A DNA stretch of 64,000 nucleotides from Pseudomonas sp. Leaf58 (lineage in GTDB: Bacteria > Pseudomonadota > Gammaproteobacteria > Pseudomonadales > Pseudomonadaceae). The stretch spans positions 2,795,501-2,859,500 of the forward strand of contig NZ_CP032677.1 of NCBI RefSeq assembly GCF_003627215.1. Direction: 5' to 3'. Below are positions 49,300 through 58,460 of this stretch, in pieces. The translations under genes and the position numbers were made by a program. Each line of letters starts with the position of its first letter. Position 1 is the stretch's first letter. The notes beneath the pieces are model-generated. The model ran no database searches and was not told where the DNA came from. It saw only the letters and a list, made by a program, of their open reading frames with translations.

Positions 49300-50820
49300 G
49301 TGCCAAGGTTCAACACCCTCGGGGCCGAGCGCCTGGCCCTGATTACCCTCGCGCTATTGCTGGTAGGCGCGGGTATCGGCTGGCGCCAACCGATGAATGT
49401 GGACGAAGAACGCTTTCTCGGCGTCGCCCTGGAAATGCTGCAGAGCGGCAACTGGTTCATCCCGCACCGAGCAGCGGAGATCTACGGCGACAAGCCACCG
49501 CTGTTCATGTGGACCGTGGCCCTGTTCAGCCACCTGACCGGCTCGCCCACGGTCGCCCTGTACCTGCCTGGGCTGTTGTCGGCGGCAACCATCACCTGGG
49601 TGCTACATGACCTCGGGCGGCGCCTGTGGCACCGGCGCATCGGCGTCATCGCCGCCCTGCTTTTCCTGGCCACCTATCAGAGCTACAGCATCCTGCGCAC
49701 CGGGCAGATCGATAGCTTCCTGTGCCTGTGGGTGGCGCTGGGCTTCTATGGCATGGTTCGCCATCTGCTGCTGGGGCCCGCCTGGGGCTGGTTCTACCTC
49801 GCGTGCGCGGCCATGGGGCTGGGCATCATCAGCAAAGGCGTGGGCTTTGTCCCAGCACTGATGCTGCTGCCCTATGCCTGGGCGGTGCGCCAGCGCTGGC
49901 ATGGGGTGGTGGCCATGCCGGGCCAGGCTTGGCGCTGGAGCCTGGGCCTGGTGTGGCTGCTGGGCGGTTGCGCGGTGTGGCTGGTGCCTTTGCTGGCGTC
50001 GATTGCCCATGGCGGTGGTGCGGCGGAGCTGGCCTACCTGACGGAAATCCTGCTGCGCCAGACCGCCAGCCGCTATGCCAATGCCTGGGACCATCGCGAA
50101 CCGTTCTGGTATTTTTTCGTCAAGGTCATCCCCAAGTACTGGCTGCCCCTGGTGCTGGCCCTGCCCTGGCTGGTACCGGCCTGGCGCCGGCAGCTGCAAA
50201 AGCGCGACGGGCGCTTCCTGCTGCTGCTCGGCTGGGTGGCGCTGGTGCTGCTGTTTTTCAGCCTCAGCAGCGGCAAGCGCAAAATTTACATCTTCCCCGC
50301 GTTGCCAGGCCTGGTGTTAGCCATCGCACCACTGCTGCCGTGGCTGCTCAAGCGCTGGCTACAGCGCCGACCAGCGTGGCGCAAAGCGTTCACTGCCGTG
50401 GCCTTGGCCTGGTTCGCGCTGTGGTTCGCACGCGGCTTCGTCGAACCCCTGAAAGAAGGCCACAACCCGCATGACACCTTGATGAGTGAAGCCGCGCGCG
50501 CCACCGGCGGCGCCGAACTGGTACTGGTCAACTGGCGTGAGGGGCACTGGCTGTTTGCCCGGCAACCCATCGTGCACTTCGGTTTCACCGAGCAATCAAA
50601 GGTGGAGGCAGCCGCCTATTGGCTACGTCACAACCCCACCGCCTTCGCCTTGGTCCCGGCCACGGAACTGGGCCGCTGCTTCACTGCCGACAAAGCGCGC
50701 AGGCTGGGCGAGACCTCACGCGCCGAGTGGTATGTGGTCGGTGCCGATGCCGACAATGGCCAGTGCCAGGCCAACGCCCCCAGCCACGTCTACCACTTCG
50801 CCTGGGCGGGCTCGACTTAG
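49300..50820 (+). CDS. ArnT-like GT39/PMT-family glycosyltransferase
   Basis: A 506-residue integral membrane protein starting with GTG at 49300, three bases after the LAB_N stop. The first periplasmic loop has MNVDEERFLGVALEMLQSGNWFIPH and GDKPPLFMW, with the acidic and Lys residues typical of ArnT and the Rgt enzymes. About 11 further hydrophobic segments and a soluble C-terminal domain follow. It should transfer a sugar from a polyprenyl carrier to lipid A or core. With Ugd and the epimerase upstream and no arnA/arnB, galacturonate is a likelier donor than aminoarabinose. Confidence 0.88.
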   Translation: MPRFNTLGAERLALITLALLLVGAGIGWRQPMNVDEERFLGVALEMLQSGNWFIPHRAAEIYGDKPPLFMWTVALFSHLTGSPTVALYLPGLLSAATITWVLHDLGRRLWHRRIGVIAALLFLATYQSYSILRTGQIDSFLCLWVALGFYGMVRHLLLGPAWGWFYLACAAMGLGIISKGVGFVPALMLLPYAWAVRQRWHGVVAMPGQAWRWSLGLVWLLGGCAVWLVPLLASIAHGGGAAELAYLTEILLRQTASRYANAWDHREPFWYFFVKVIPKYWLPLVLALPWLVPAWRRQLQKRDGRFLLLLGWVALVLLFFSLSSGKRKIYIFPALPGLVLAIAPLLPWLLKRWLQRRPAWRKAFTAVALAWFALWFARGFVEPLKEGHNPHDTLMSEAARATGGAELVLVNWREGHWLFARQPIVHFGFTEQSKVEAAAYWLRHNPTAFALVPATELGRCFTADKARRLGETSRAEWYVVGADADNGQCQANAPSHVYHFAWAGST

Positions 50821-50839
50821 TGGCAGACAGCTGGTTTTA

Positions 50840-52417
50840 CTAGGGCGCAGTGGTGCTCGCCGGAGGATCAAGCTGCAGCAGCTCGTTGGTGTACGCCCAC
50901 TCCTGCTGTACCTGGTCGGGGTGGTCGTTCAGGCGAATGCCGTAGGACGGGATGATCTGTTTGATCTTCGCCTGCCACTCGGCGGATGCCACCTTGTCCT
51001 TGAACACCTTGTTCAGCACCTCAAGCATGATCGGCGGCGCGGTGGAGGCGCCGGGCGAGGCGCCGAGCAAGCCGGCGATGCTGCCGTCCTTCGAAGTAAC
51101 CACTTCAGTACCGAGCTTGAGCACGCCACCCAACGCCTCGTCTTTCTTGATGATCTGCACCCGCTGGCCCGCTTGCCACAGCCGCCAGTCTTCCTTTTTT
51201 GCCTCGGGGAAGTAGGTGCGCAGTGCTTCGAAGCGATCATCGTCCGATTGCAGCACCTGGCCGACCAGGTACTGCACCAAGTCAAACTCGCGCACCCCAA
51301 CCCGCACCATTGGCCAGGTGTTGTGCACACTGACACTGGCAAACAGGTCAAGCAGTGAACCCTGCTTGAGGAACTTGGTCGAGAAGGTGGCGAACGGCCC
51401 AAACAGGATCATGTGCTTGCCATCGAGCACGCGGGTGTCCAAGTGCGGAACCGACATTGGCGGTGCACCGGTGGCGGCGATGCCGTAGGCTTTGGCCATA
51501 TGGCGTTGGGCGATGGCCGGGTTGTCAGTGACCAGGAACGAACCACCGACCGGGAAGCCGGCATAGTCCTTGGCTTCGTCTATCCCTGACTTCTGCAGCA
51601 ATGGCAGCGCCGCGCCGCCAGCACCGATGAACAAGAACTTGGCGTCGGTGGCTGCGGTATTGCCATCCTTGAGGTTCTTGTACTCGACATGCCAGGAGCC
51701 GTCACCGTTACGCGTGATCGCCTGCACCTCGGTGGAGAGCGTGAGGTTGAAGTTCGGCTGGGTCTGCAGGTAGCCCACGTACTGCCGGGTAATCTCGCCA
51801 AAGTTGACGTCGGTGCCGATCGGCGTCCAGGTCGCGGCTAATTTCTGCTTGGGGTCACGCCCTTCCATCATCAGCGGCACCCACTTGCGAATCTGCTCAG
51901 GGTCTTCGGAATACTGCATGGGCTTGAACAGCGGGCTGGCCTGCAGCGCCTCATAGCGCTTCTTCAGAAAGCGGATATTGTCGTCACCCCAGACAAAGCT
52001 CATGTGCGGGGTGGTGTTGATGAAGGAATGCGGGTTTTTCAGCACGCCCTGCTTCACCTGCCAGGCGAGGAACTGGCGGGTGACCTGAAACGACTCGTTG
52101 ATCTCCACCGCCTTGCTGATGTCGATCTTGCCGTCTTTTTCCGGCGTGTAGTTCAGTTCGGCCAAGGCCGAATGCCCGGTGCCGGCGTTGTTCCAGCCGT
52201 TGGAGCTTTCTTCGGCGACCTTGTCCAGGCGTTCGACCATTTGCATCGACCAGCCCGGCTCGAGTTCGTTGAGCCATACCGCTAAAGTCGAGCTCATGAT
52301 GCCGCCGCCTACCAGCAAAACATCGACCTTGTTGGGCTCTGCCGCCTGGGCATTGAGCATGCCCAACGCCACTACTAACCCCGCAAGCGCCAACTTTGGC
52401 TTGATCGTGATCGTCAT
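50840..52417 (-). CDS. mqo: Malate:quinone oxidoreductase
   Basis: About 525 residues from the ATG at 52417, after GGGAGCG. The FAD motif is [19 protein letters not shown], then [23 protein letters not shown], very close to E. coli Mqo throughout. A signal-like hydrophobic N-terminus ([18 protein letters not shown]) is present, as in the E. coli enzyme. It oxidises malate to oxaloacetate and passes electrons to quinone at the inner membrane. P. putida carries several mqo paralogues. It is divergent from the radical-SAM gene. Confidence 0.94.
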   Translation of the reverse strand: MTITIKPKLALAGLVVALGMLNAQAAEPNKVDVLLVGGGIMSSTLAVWLNELEPGWSMQMVERLDKVAEESSNGWNNAGTGHSALAELNYTPEKDGKIDISKAVEINESFQVTRQFLAWQVKQGVLKNPHSFINTTPHMSFVWGDDNIRFLKKRYEALQASPLFKPMQYSEDPEQIRKWVPLMMEGRDPKQKLAATWTPIGTDVNFGEITRQYVGYLQTQPNFNLTLSTEVQAITRNGDGSWHVEYKNLKDGNTAATDAKFLFIGAGGAALPLLQKSGIDEAKDYAGFPVGGSFLVTDNPAIAQRHMAKAYGIAATGAPPMSVPHLDTRVLDGKHMILFGPFATFSTKFLKQGSLLDLFASVSVHNTWPMVRVGVREFDLVQYLVGQVLQSDDDRFEALRTYFPEAKKEDWRLWQAGQRVQIIKKDEALGGVLKLGTEVVTSKDGSIAGLLGASPGASTAPPIMLEVLNKVFKDKVASAEWQAKIKQIIPSYGIRLNDHPDQVQQEWAYTNELLQLDPPASTTAP

Positions 52418-52563
52418 ATTCGCTCCCGCGGGGCAACACACGCCCCACTGCTGTCCGAAAAGTCCAGCTACAAGCTTAGCTGAGGGATTTAGTCGGGTAT
52501 GCCGAGCGCACCATTAACGCTGTATTCGTCACAGGCACTTGCAATCGGAGCCTTCTCAAAATA

Positions 52564-52579
52564 CTGTATGAATAATCAG
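52564..52579 (+). promoter_or_regulatory. LexA (SOS) box upstream of the radical-SAM/DUF4130 pair
   Basis: CTGTATGAATAATCAG fits CTG-N10-CAG and lies in TACTG..CAGTA, close to the consensus known for Pseudomonas SOS genes. It ends 16 bp before the ATG at 52596. Confidence 0.78.
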
Positions 52580-52595
52580 TATTCGGGATAGACCC

Positions 52596-53816
52596 ATGCA
52601 ACTCATCGCCAAACTCGGCATCCTCGCCGACGCCGCCAAGTACGACGCCTCCTGCGCCAGCAGCGGCGCGCCCAAGCGCAACTCGCGCGGCGCTGATGGC
52701 CTGGGCGCTACCAACGGCATAGGCATCTGCCACAGCTATACTCCCGACGGCCGCTGCGTATCACTGCTCAAGGTGCTACTGACCAACTTCTGCCTGTACG
52801 ACTGCCAGTACTGCGTAAATCGCCGCTCCAGCAATGTGCCCCGCGCCCGCTTCACCCCCGAAGAGGTAGTACGCCTGACCTTGGATTTCTACCGGCGCAA
52901 CTGCATCAGTGGCCTGTTCCTGAGCTCTGGCATTATCCGCTCGGCGGACTACACCATGGAGCAATTGATCCGCGTGGCCCGATTGCTCCGCGAGGAACAC
53001 AACTTCCGCGGCTACATTCATCTAAAGACCATCCCTGATGCCGACCCGCTGCTGATCGAAGAGGCCGGCCGCCTGGCCGACCGCCTCAGCGTCAACATCG
53101 AACTGCCCACTGACGCCAGCCTGAAGCGCTTGGCGCCGGAAAAACACGCACACACCATTCGCCAGGCCATGGGCGTGATCCACCTCGGCCAACAAGCTGT
53201 GGCCAACGAACCCAAGGCCCCACGCTTCACCCCCGCTGGGCAAAGCACCCAGGTCATCGTCGGCGCCGACAGCACCGACGACAGCACCCTGCTACGCAAT
53301 GCCGAATCGCTGTACCAAGGCTATGGCCTAAAGCGTGTGTACTACTCCGCCTTCAGCCCGATTCCCGACAGCCCGGGCAGCGTGCCTTTGGCCGCGCCGC
53401 CGCTGCTGCGCGAACACCGCCTGTACCAAGCTGACTTCCTGCTGCGTGGCTACGGTTACAAGGCCGGCGAACTGCTGGGCCAAAGCGGCAACCTGGCGCT
53501 GGACATCGACCCCAAGCTGGCCTGGGCGCTGGCCAACCGCGAGGTCTTCCCACTGGACGTGAACCGCGCCGAGCCCGCGTTGCTGGCGCGTATTCCGGGT
53601 ATCGGCCTGCGCAGTGTGCAGCGCCTGGTGGCGTTGCGGCGCGAACGACGCATCCGCTATGACGACCTGATTCAGCTGCGCTGCGTGTTGGACAAGGCCC
53701 GCCCTTTCATTGTCACCAGCGACTACCGCCCAGCCGAGGGCGAGTTGCGCAGTGGCCTGCTGCGGGCGCGCTTGCGTGAACCGCAAGCGCCGGTGCAGAT
53801 GGGGTTGTGGGGGTGA
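52596..53816 (+). CDS. Putative DNA modification/repair radical SAM protein
   Basis: A 406-residue radical SAM enzyme. Its cluster motif is C66-x3-C70-x2-C73 in TNFCLYDCQYCVNRRSS. The C-terminus carries a helix-hairpin-helix DNA-binding element (LLARIPGIGLRSVQRLVALRRERRI). This is the rSAM family that always pairs with a DUF4130 protein (TIGR03916/TIGR03915). The pair is believed to act in DNA repair or modification, but no reaction is established. It overlaps the partner gene in GTGA and sits behind a LexA box. Confidence 0.92.
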   Translation: MQLIAKLGILADAAKYDASCASSGAPKRNSRGADGLGATNGIGICHSYTPDGRCVSLLKVLLTNFCLYDCQYCVNRRSSNVPRARFTPEEVVRLTLDFYRRNCISGLFLSSGIIRSADYTMEQLIRVARLLREEHNFRGYIHLKTIPDADPLLIEEAGRLADRLSVNIELPTDASLKRLAPEKHAHTIRQAMGVIHLGQQAVANEPKAPRFTPAGQSTQVIVGADSTDDSTLLRNAESLYQGYGLKRVYYSAFSPIPDSPGSVPLAAPPLLREHRLYQADFLLRGYGYKAGELLGQSGNLALDIDPKLAWALANREVFPLDVNRAEPALLARIPGIGLRSVQRLVALRRERRIRYDDLIQLRCVLDKARPFIVTSDYRPAEGELRSGLLRARLREPQAPVQMGLWG

Positions 53817-54655
53817 TCGCGCTCGACTGCGACGACCTGTTCACCACCTGGCGAGATCAGGCCCGGGTGCTGCTGGGGCATGGTATCGATCCCGCGCAGG
53901 TCACCTGGTCGCAAGGGCCGATGGCTGACTTGTTGGCGGTGCCAGCGACGCCCCCAACAGGCCCCGGCCCTTTTCGCGCCAAGGTCCCGGCGGCGCTGCT
54001 AAGCCAGCTGGAACAGGCTGCCCGCTACCGTGGCCAGCAACGCTGGAACCTGCTGTACGAGGTGCTGTGGCGCGTGGCCCATGGCGACCGCACCGCCATG
54101 CTGGCCGGTGACCGCTTGGGTAGCGAGCTGCAGCGGCGGATCAAACAGGTCAGCCGCGAGGCGCATCACCTGCATGCCTTTGTGCGTTTCGTGCCGCTGC
54201 CAGATGAACTGGCTGAGCTTTTGCAGCTTGACCTGGTGGCTTACCACGAGCCGGCCCATGACATTCTGCAAAGTGCCAGCCCGCACTTCGCCGACCGGCT
54301 GGGGCGTTTGCGCTGGTTGATCGCTACACCGGGCGATGGCATACGTTTCGACGGCCAGGCGTTCGATTACCAACGCCAGTGCCCTGAAGCCTGGCGCCAA
54401 TGGGCCCACAATGCTGAGGACCCGGGCGCCGAGCTATGGCGCACCTATTACCGCCATACCTTCAACCCTGCCCGCCTCAACCCCGATGCCTTACGCCTGC
54501 ACATGCCCGGGCGGTTCTGGCGGCACTTGCCGGAGGGGATGCTGATACCCCAACTCGAGGGCCTGGCGCGCCAGGGCAAGCAACGGGACGGCCAGGCTCA
54601 GGAAGTCGCCGCCCAAGCCGGCAAACAAATCAGTAAACCAGCGCGATCGATGTAG
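53813..54655 (+). CDS. DUF4130 (TIGR03915) partner of the radical SAM protein
   Basis: About 280 residues from a GTG at 53813 that overlaps the preceding stop (GTGA); a GTG at 53807 is also possible. The family pattern is visible in WNLLYEVLWRVAHGDR, REAHHLHAFVRF, DLVAYHEPAHDIL, ASPHFADRLGRLRW, and FNPARLNPDALRLHMPGRFWRHLPEGMLI. In other bacteria DUF4130 is fused to a uracil-DNA-glycosylase domain. It lacks an obvious catalytic motif. Coupled translation supports a complex with the radical SAM protein. Confidence 0.9.
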   Translation: MIALDCDDLFTTWRDQARVLLGHGIDPAQVTWSQGPMADLLAVPATPPTGPGPFRAKVPAALLSQLEQAARYRGQQRWNLLYEVLWRVAHGDRTAMLAGDRLGSELQRRIKQVSREAHHLHAFVRFVPLPDELAELLQLDLVAYHEPAHDILQSASPHFADRLGRLRWLIATPGDGIRFDGQAFDYQRQCPEAWRQWAHNAEDPGAELWRTYYRHTFNPARLNPDALRLHMPGRFWRHLPEGMLIPQLEGLARQGKQRDGQAQEVAAQAGKQISKPARSM

Positions 54656-54679
54656 CCACGGGCTTGCCCGCGAACAGGG
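54653..54679. repeat. Single REP fragment
   Basis: GCCACGGGCTTGCCCGCGAACAGGG matches one arm of the local REP family, in the 29-bp convergent spacer between the DUF4130 and PAAR genes. Confidence 0.6.
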
Positions 54680-54684
54680 TTCCC

Positions 54685-54942
54685 TCAATCCAGCATCCAG
54701 CCAGCATCGCCCTCTTCCAGCACACCGCCGTGATCAGTCCGATCACCTATGCGCGCCACGGCCGCGCCTTCGATCAGGAAATGCTCAGCGCCACTCTCGA
54801 TCACTGCGCCACACGTGGTCCGGTCCCCCACCCTGGCAACTGGCCGGCCATTGAAGGTATACCTGGCACTGCCGCTTTCCACCTGATTGGGGCCGTGCAG
54901 CGGGCAGAAGTGTCGATGGCCTACAAGGACGACAGGCTTCAT
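54685..54942 (-). CDS. PAAR-domain protein (T6SS spike tip)
   Basis: An 85-residue PAAR protein. It opens MKPVVLVGHRHFCPLHGPNQVESG and has the repeated GRPVARVGDRTTCGAVIESG and GAAVARIGDRTDHGG units with His/Cys ligands for zinc. PAAR proteins cap the VgrG spike and carry effectors. Its start overlaps the DUF6708 gene by ATGA. The adjacent vgrG is broken, so this PAAR may serve another spike. Confidence 0.92.
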   Translation of the reverse strand: MKPVVLVGHRHFCPLHGPNQVESGSARYTFNGRPVARVGDRTTCGAVIESGAEHFLIEGAAVARIGDRTDHGGVLEEGDAGWMLD

Positions 54943-55754
54943 CGGACCTCTCCTTCAGACGGTGCGGTGCGGGATTCACGGTCAATGTCCTCTGGCCATT
55001 TAACCTTCGGCGCCAGGCAGTGCATGGGGCTCAGGCCATCGTCATCGTTCCAGTCACGGGGTGGATGCACGAACTTCGGCAGGGCTTCGGGGCCTTGCTG
55101 CATGAACAGCCGAGCGATGGCCCAGTAGGCTTCGCCGTGGTAGAGGTCGTGGGTGAAGAACACGCGGTCGATGACTTCGTTGGTTTCCGGGTTGCGCACC
55201 GACAGCATGACGTTTTCGATCAGGCCGCCGTGGCCGGGGGCGTAGACTCGGTAGACTTCGGCGGTTACGTCGTCCCAGTTGTAGGCGACCGGTTTGACGC
55301 CCCAGTGTTTGCGGCTGAAGATGAAAATGCGATCATATCGAAACTCATAAATATATATCTTTTGGCGAAGTCGATTGAAGCGAATTGGCTCATCCCTAGG
55401 AACAACCAAATCAAGCTTAATATCAGGAATCAAAGCCCCTAATATTGCCGGAGTAATAATTATAACCAATGAATTCATAAACCAATCGCGCTGCCAACCA
55501 TCATGCAAAAAATTCCAGCACAAGTAAATCGTCACTCCGAGAAGAAAAAGCAAACCAGGAACGCCGATTAGGAATATAAAACCGCGAACACTGGTACTGC
55601 TCCGCGGCAATTCGAGATACACGCCATCGAAATAGTTGGGGGCTGGCTTTACACTCGCCCACCCAATCCGCCACTTTGGCACTTCGTCCATCTTGGGCAG
55701 ATCATAACTCCAGCCTAAAGCACGTTCCCACAAAACTTTGGCATCACGTTTCAC
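54939..55754 (-). CDS. DUF6708-like membrane protein of the T6SS island
   Basis: A 271-residue protein with two hydrophobic helices (GFIFLIGVPGLLFLLGVTIYL and NSLVIIITPAILGALIP). The following soluble part contains LRQKIYIYEFRYDRIFIFSRKHWG and WAIARLFMQQGPEALP, recalling DUF6708 proteins near PAAR and VgrG genes. It is coupled by ATGA on both sides. It may be an immunity or adaptor protein for the neighbouring effector. Its N-terminal two thirds are AT-richer than the flanking chromosome. Confidence 0.75.
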   Translation of the reverse strand: MKRDAKVLWERALGWSYDLPKMDEVPKWRIGWASVKPAPNYFDGVYLELPRSSTSVRGFIFLIGVPGLLFLLGVTIYLCWNFLHDGWQRDWFMNSLVIIITPAILGALIPDIKLDLVVPRDEPIRFNRLRQKIYIYEFRYDRIFIFSRKHWGVKPVAYNWDDVTAEVYRVYAPGHGGLIENVMLSVRNPETNEVIDRVFFTHDLYHGEAYWAIARLFMQQGPEALPKFVHPPRDWNDDDGLSPMHCLAPKVKWPEDIDRESRTAPSEGEVR

Positions 55755-56604
55755 TCGTTAATCTCCCTGACGCAAACTTCAAGGTACCCACTAGGCAGGC
55801 TCCGATCCGGCCAGTACATCACCAACAGCGTAGCTGCTAAAATTGTGGATTTTCCTATAGTCGCCATGAGCGGTATCGAACCTGAAATTTCTAACTGGCA
55901 GAGTCTCGCATCGTCAGAAGAATATTTTTTTCTCTCAATTGCATAGTCGCGCTCATAGTCGGGGAGCCATGGCGATGCAAAGCTAGAAAATGAAGAGGAT
56001 GATGATAGGGATTCAGCAGAATTTGCAAAAAAATCGCCCGAAGCAATAACTTCCCCACCAACGTAATCAGGATGAATACCATCACCGCGACGGTGTACAA
56101 TCAATCTCCAGCGGTATCCCGAACGCCGTTCATTGTACATGGGAAAAACTATGAAAAACTTGAGCCTTCTAATTGTTTCAATACTAATTAAACCACCTAT
56201 TTTCGGGAGACCTGGATCAGTCGCCAAGCGCGACTCAAAATCCACCTTCGCCTGGACGCCTAGCGTGACGGCATTGAGTTCGGCAAAGGCGATATCCGCA
56301 TGCTCTGGACTATTCCAATGAATGGCAGGCTTTTCGTCCGCTCTTCCAAAGTAGCACCGCCTTATCCAGCGTTCCAAATCAGTTGATTCATTCTCCTGAG
56401 CGCGTTTACTCAGTCCATAAGCAGCAAGCGTAACGGCTACCGCCAGTCCCACCGGCCCAAAAACCAAGGGTCGGAGTACTGCAGCACCAAACGCCAAAGT
56501 GCCAGAGCCATACAAGAGGAATGAAAAAAAATGTTGATACTTCGCTGCATCATCACCCGCAGCGGCAGTGCGCCTCGTCGCATTAATTGCTTGATGCTGC
56601 TGTC
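55751..56604 (-). pseudogene. C-terminal remnant of a VasX/BTH_I2691-like T6SS effector
   Basis: The readable protein (254 residues from an ATG at 56515) starts with a hydrophobic pair of helices (GTLAFGAAVLRPLVFGPVGLAVAVTLAAYGL), then STDLERWIRRCYFG and YWPDRSLPSGYLEVCVREINE. These look like the C-terminal part of large pore-forming T6SS effectors of the VasX/BTH_I2691 type. The frame is open upstream to about 56604 (DDAAKYQHFFSFLLYG), where it meets the broken vgrG in another frame. Most of the effector is missing. Codon use is AT-rich, suggesting horizontal origin. Confidence 0.65.
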
Positions 56605-57396
56605 CGCCGCGCGGTGTTCCTGGCGGTAGGCCGGGTTGGTGAACGTATAGTCGCGTTGCACCTGCCGCGCAGTCCGTACCTGTTCGCTGTAACGCAGGTG
56701 GCGCAGGCAGGGCCCGGCCTGATCACCGCCGCGGGTGGCGCGGTACAGCACCTGGTTGGGGTCGATGTCGTCCTCTTCGAAGAAGCCTTCATCATCGTCA
56801 TCAGTCTCGATCGCCCCCCGGCTGATCTGGCCCAGCGCCAGCAGCCGGTCGGTGATGATCAGATGGTGGTGTTTCGGGGTGTGCTCGAAGCGGTAGACGA
56901 AGCCTTCTTCGCTAGCCAGGCGGGCAATGAAGTCCAAGTCGGTTTCACCAGCCTGCACGCAGAACTCGCGCACCTGATGGTTGCTGATGCTCTTGATCTC
57001 GAAACGGCTGATGCCTTGGCGCTGGAGCATCAGTTCGAGAATTTGCGGCACGGTTTTCTGCTGGAAGATACGCCAGTTCGAACGCAGCCCAGCCCGGGCC
57101 AGCACGGGCTCGACCAAGGCGCGGTAACGGGTGCGATAAAAGCCCGTCTCGCCCTGGCTGAAGCTGCTGACCAGGCCATGCACGTAGCGCAGTGGGCGCT
57201 CGCCCCGCCAGAGGGTGAACAGCACCGGTTTGTCGAGCAACTGACCGAAGTCGACATCGTCTTCGAAACTGATCAATTCCAGCTTCAGCTGGAACGGTGA
57301 GCTGATCGCTTCGTCGAGTTCGAACGAAACCACTTCGAATTCAAGCCGGCCAGCCAGCGGCTGGAAGGTAAAGTGCAAATCGGATTGGCTAGACAT
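56437..57396 (-). pseudogene. vgrG: Truncated vgrG (N-terminal gp27-like part only)
   Basis: Residues 1-264 match VgrG: the phage gp27-like opening LHFTFQPLAGRLEFEVVSFELDE, PLRYVHGLVSSFSQGETGFYRTRYRALVEP, and YTFTNPAYRQEHRAA. A normal protein would continue for about 400 more residues with the gp5-like needle. Here homology stops near 56605, and the remaining 55 codons are an out-of-frame reading of the effector remnant. A deletion has evidently removed the needle and most of the effector. It lies 12 bp after tssL. Confidence 0.85.
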
Positions 57397-57408
57397 GTGG
57401 CTCCCCTG

Positions 57409-58278
57409 TCACTGCTGCAAAATACCGTTGAGCGACTCCAGAACCTCGGCGGTCAGCAAGTCGAGGCGGTAGCTGTAGTAGCTGTAGGCACAGGCCATGG
57501 CGATGGCGGAGATGACCAGCGGGCTCCACCAAGGCCACTCCCACCGGCGCATGCGGTAAGGGCGATGGACCACGTTGGTGTAGGGGTCGGAGGGGAATTC
57601 CGGCGCGGGGCCACGCAGTTCGCGAATGACCTTGTGCATCCGCGAGATCAGGGCCTTGATGATGTCCTCGCACTTGGGATCAAGGGCGTACTTGCCTCTA
57701 AGGCCTAGGCAAAAGCAGAAGTACAGAAACTCCAGCACATCCTGGAACTCCTCGGGCGATTGCATGATGCGTTCAAGCAGGACGAAGATCTTCTCGCCGC
57801 CTTGGGTTTCGTCGTGGAAGATGCTCAGCAGCGGTGCTTGGCTCCAGCACGAATTGTTGCCCCAGGGGCGACTCATCACGGCCTCGTCCAGATATAGACA
57901 CAAGCCGTACGAATAGACTTCGAGATGCGTAGTGGAATAGCCGTGCTGCTGTATTTCTTGGCGGATGGCGCTGACCTGAGTTTGCAGGGCCTTGTGCACG
58001 TATTCGATGTTGGGCAGGTCATCTAGCGTGCGCAGGCGTATGACCAGGCCGAACAGTGGGCTTGCTGCGTCGAGCATCAGGTTGTCGAAGCCGCCACGCA
58101 GCTGGAAATCGGGGTCGGCCGGGTAGCCTGCCAGGTCTGCTGGCGCGCCTGCGCCGGCCAAGTAAGGCGACGAACTGCCTTCCGAGGTTTCGAGCAATGT
58201 ATGCAGGCTGTTTTCAGTAACGCCACGGGCCTTGCAAGCGCCCTGGGAACCAGTATGAGAAGGGGTTTGGCCGGGCAT
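57409..58278 (-). CDS. tssL: TssL/DotU-like T6SS membrane protein (orphan)
   Basis: A 289-residue protein of the short TssL (DotU) type. The cytoplasmic domain contains AASPLFGLVIRLRTLDDLPNIEYVHKALQTQVSAI, YGLCLYLDEAVMSRPWG, LSIFHDETQGGEKIFVLLERIM and EFLYFCFCLGLRGKY. A single C-terminal membrane helix follows (WWSPLVISAIAMACAYSYYSYRL). It belongs to the T6SS membrane complex, but tssJ, tssK and tssM are not in the window. An RBS AAGGA precedes the ATG. Confidence 0.9.
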   Translation of the reverse strand: MPGQTPSHTGSQGACKARGVTENSLHTLLETSEGSSSPYLAGAGAPADLAGYPADPDFQLRGGFDNLMLDAASPLFGLVIRLRTLDDLPNIEYVHKALQTQVSAIRQEIQQHGYSTTHLEVYSYGLCLYLDEAVMSRPWGNNSCWSQAPLLSIFHDETQGGEKIFVLLERIMQSPEEFQDVLEFLYFCFCLGLRGKYALDPKCEDIIKALISRMHKVIRELRGPAPEFPSDPYTNVVHRPYRMRRWEWPWWSPLVISAIAMACAYSYYSYRLDLLTAEVLESLNGILQQ

Positions 58279-58460
58279 GAAGAGGTCCTTGTCTTCCAGC
58301 AGACTGAAGACAGGAACGCTATACGGGAATGAATTCTCTGGGGAGTCCGGCGCTTCCTAACCTGTTGTAGGAATTTTCGACTTGACTCCCCGTTCTGGAC
58401 TGAACAATGTGCGTTTGCTGAAACGACCTGGCGGGGGCGGCGACCCGCCACTCCGCTCAA

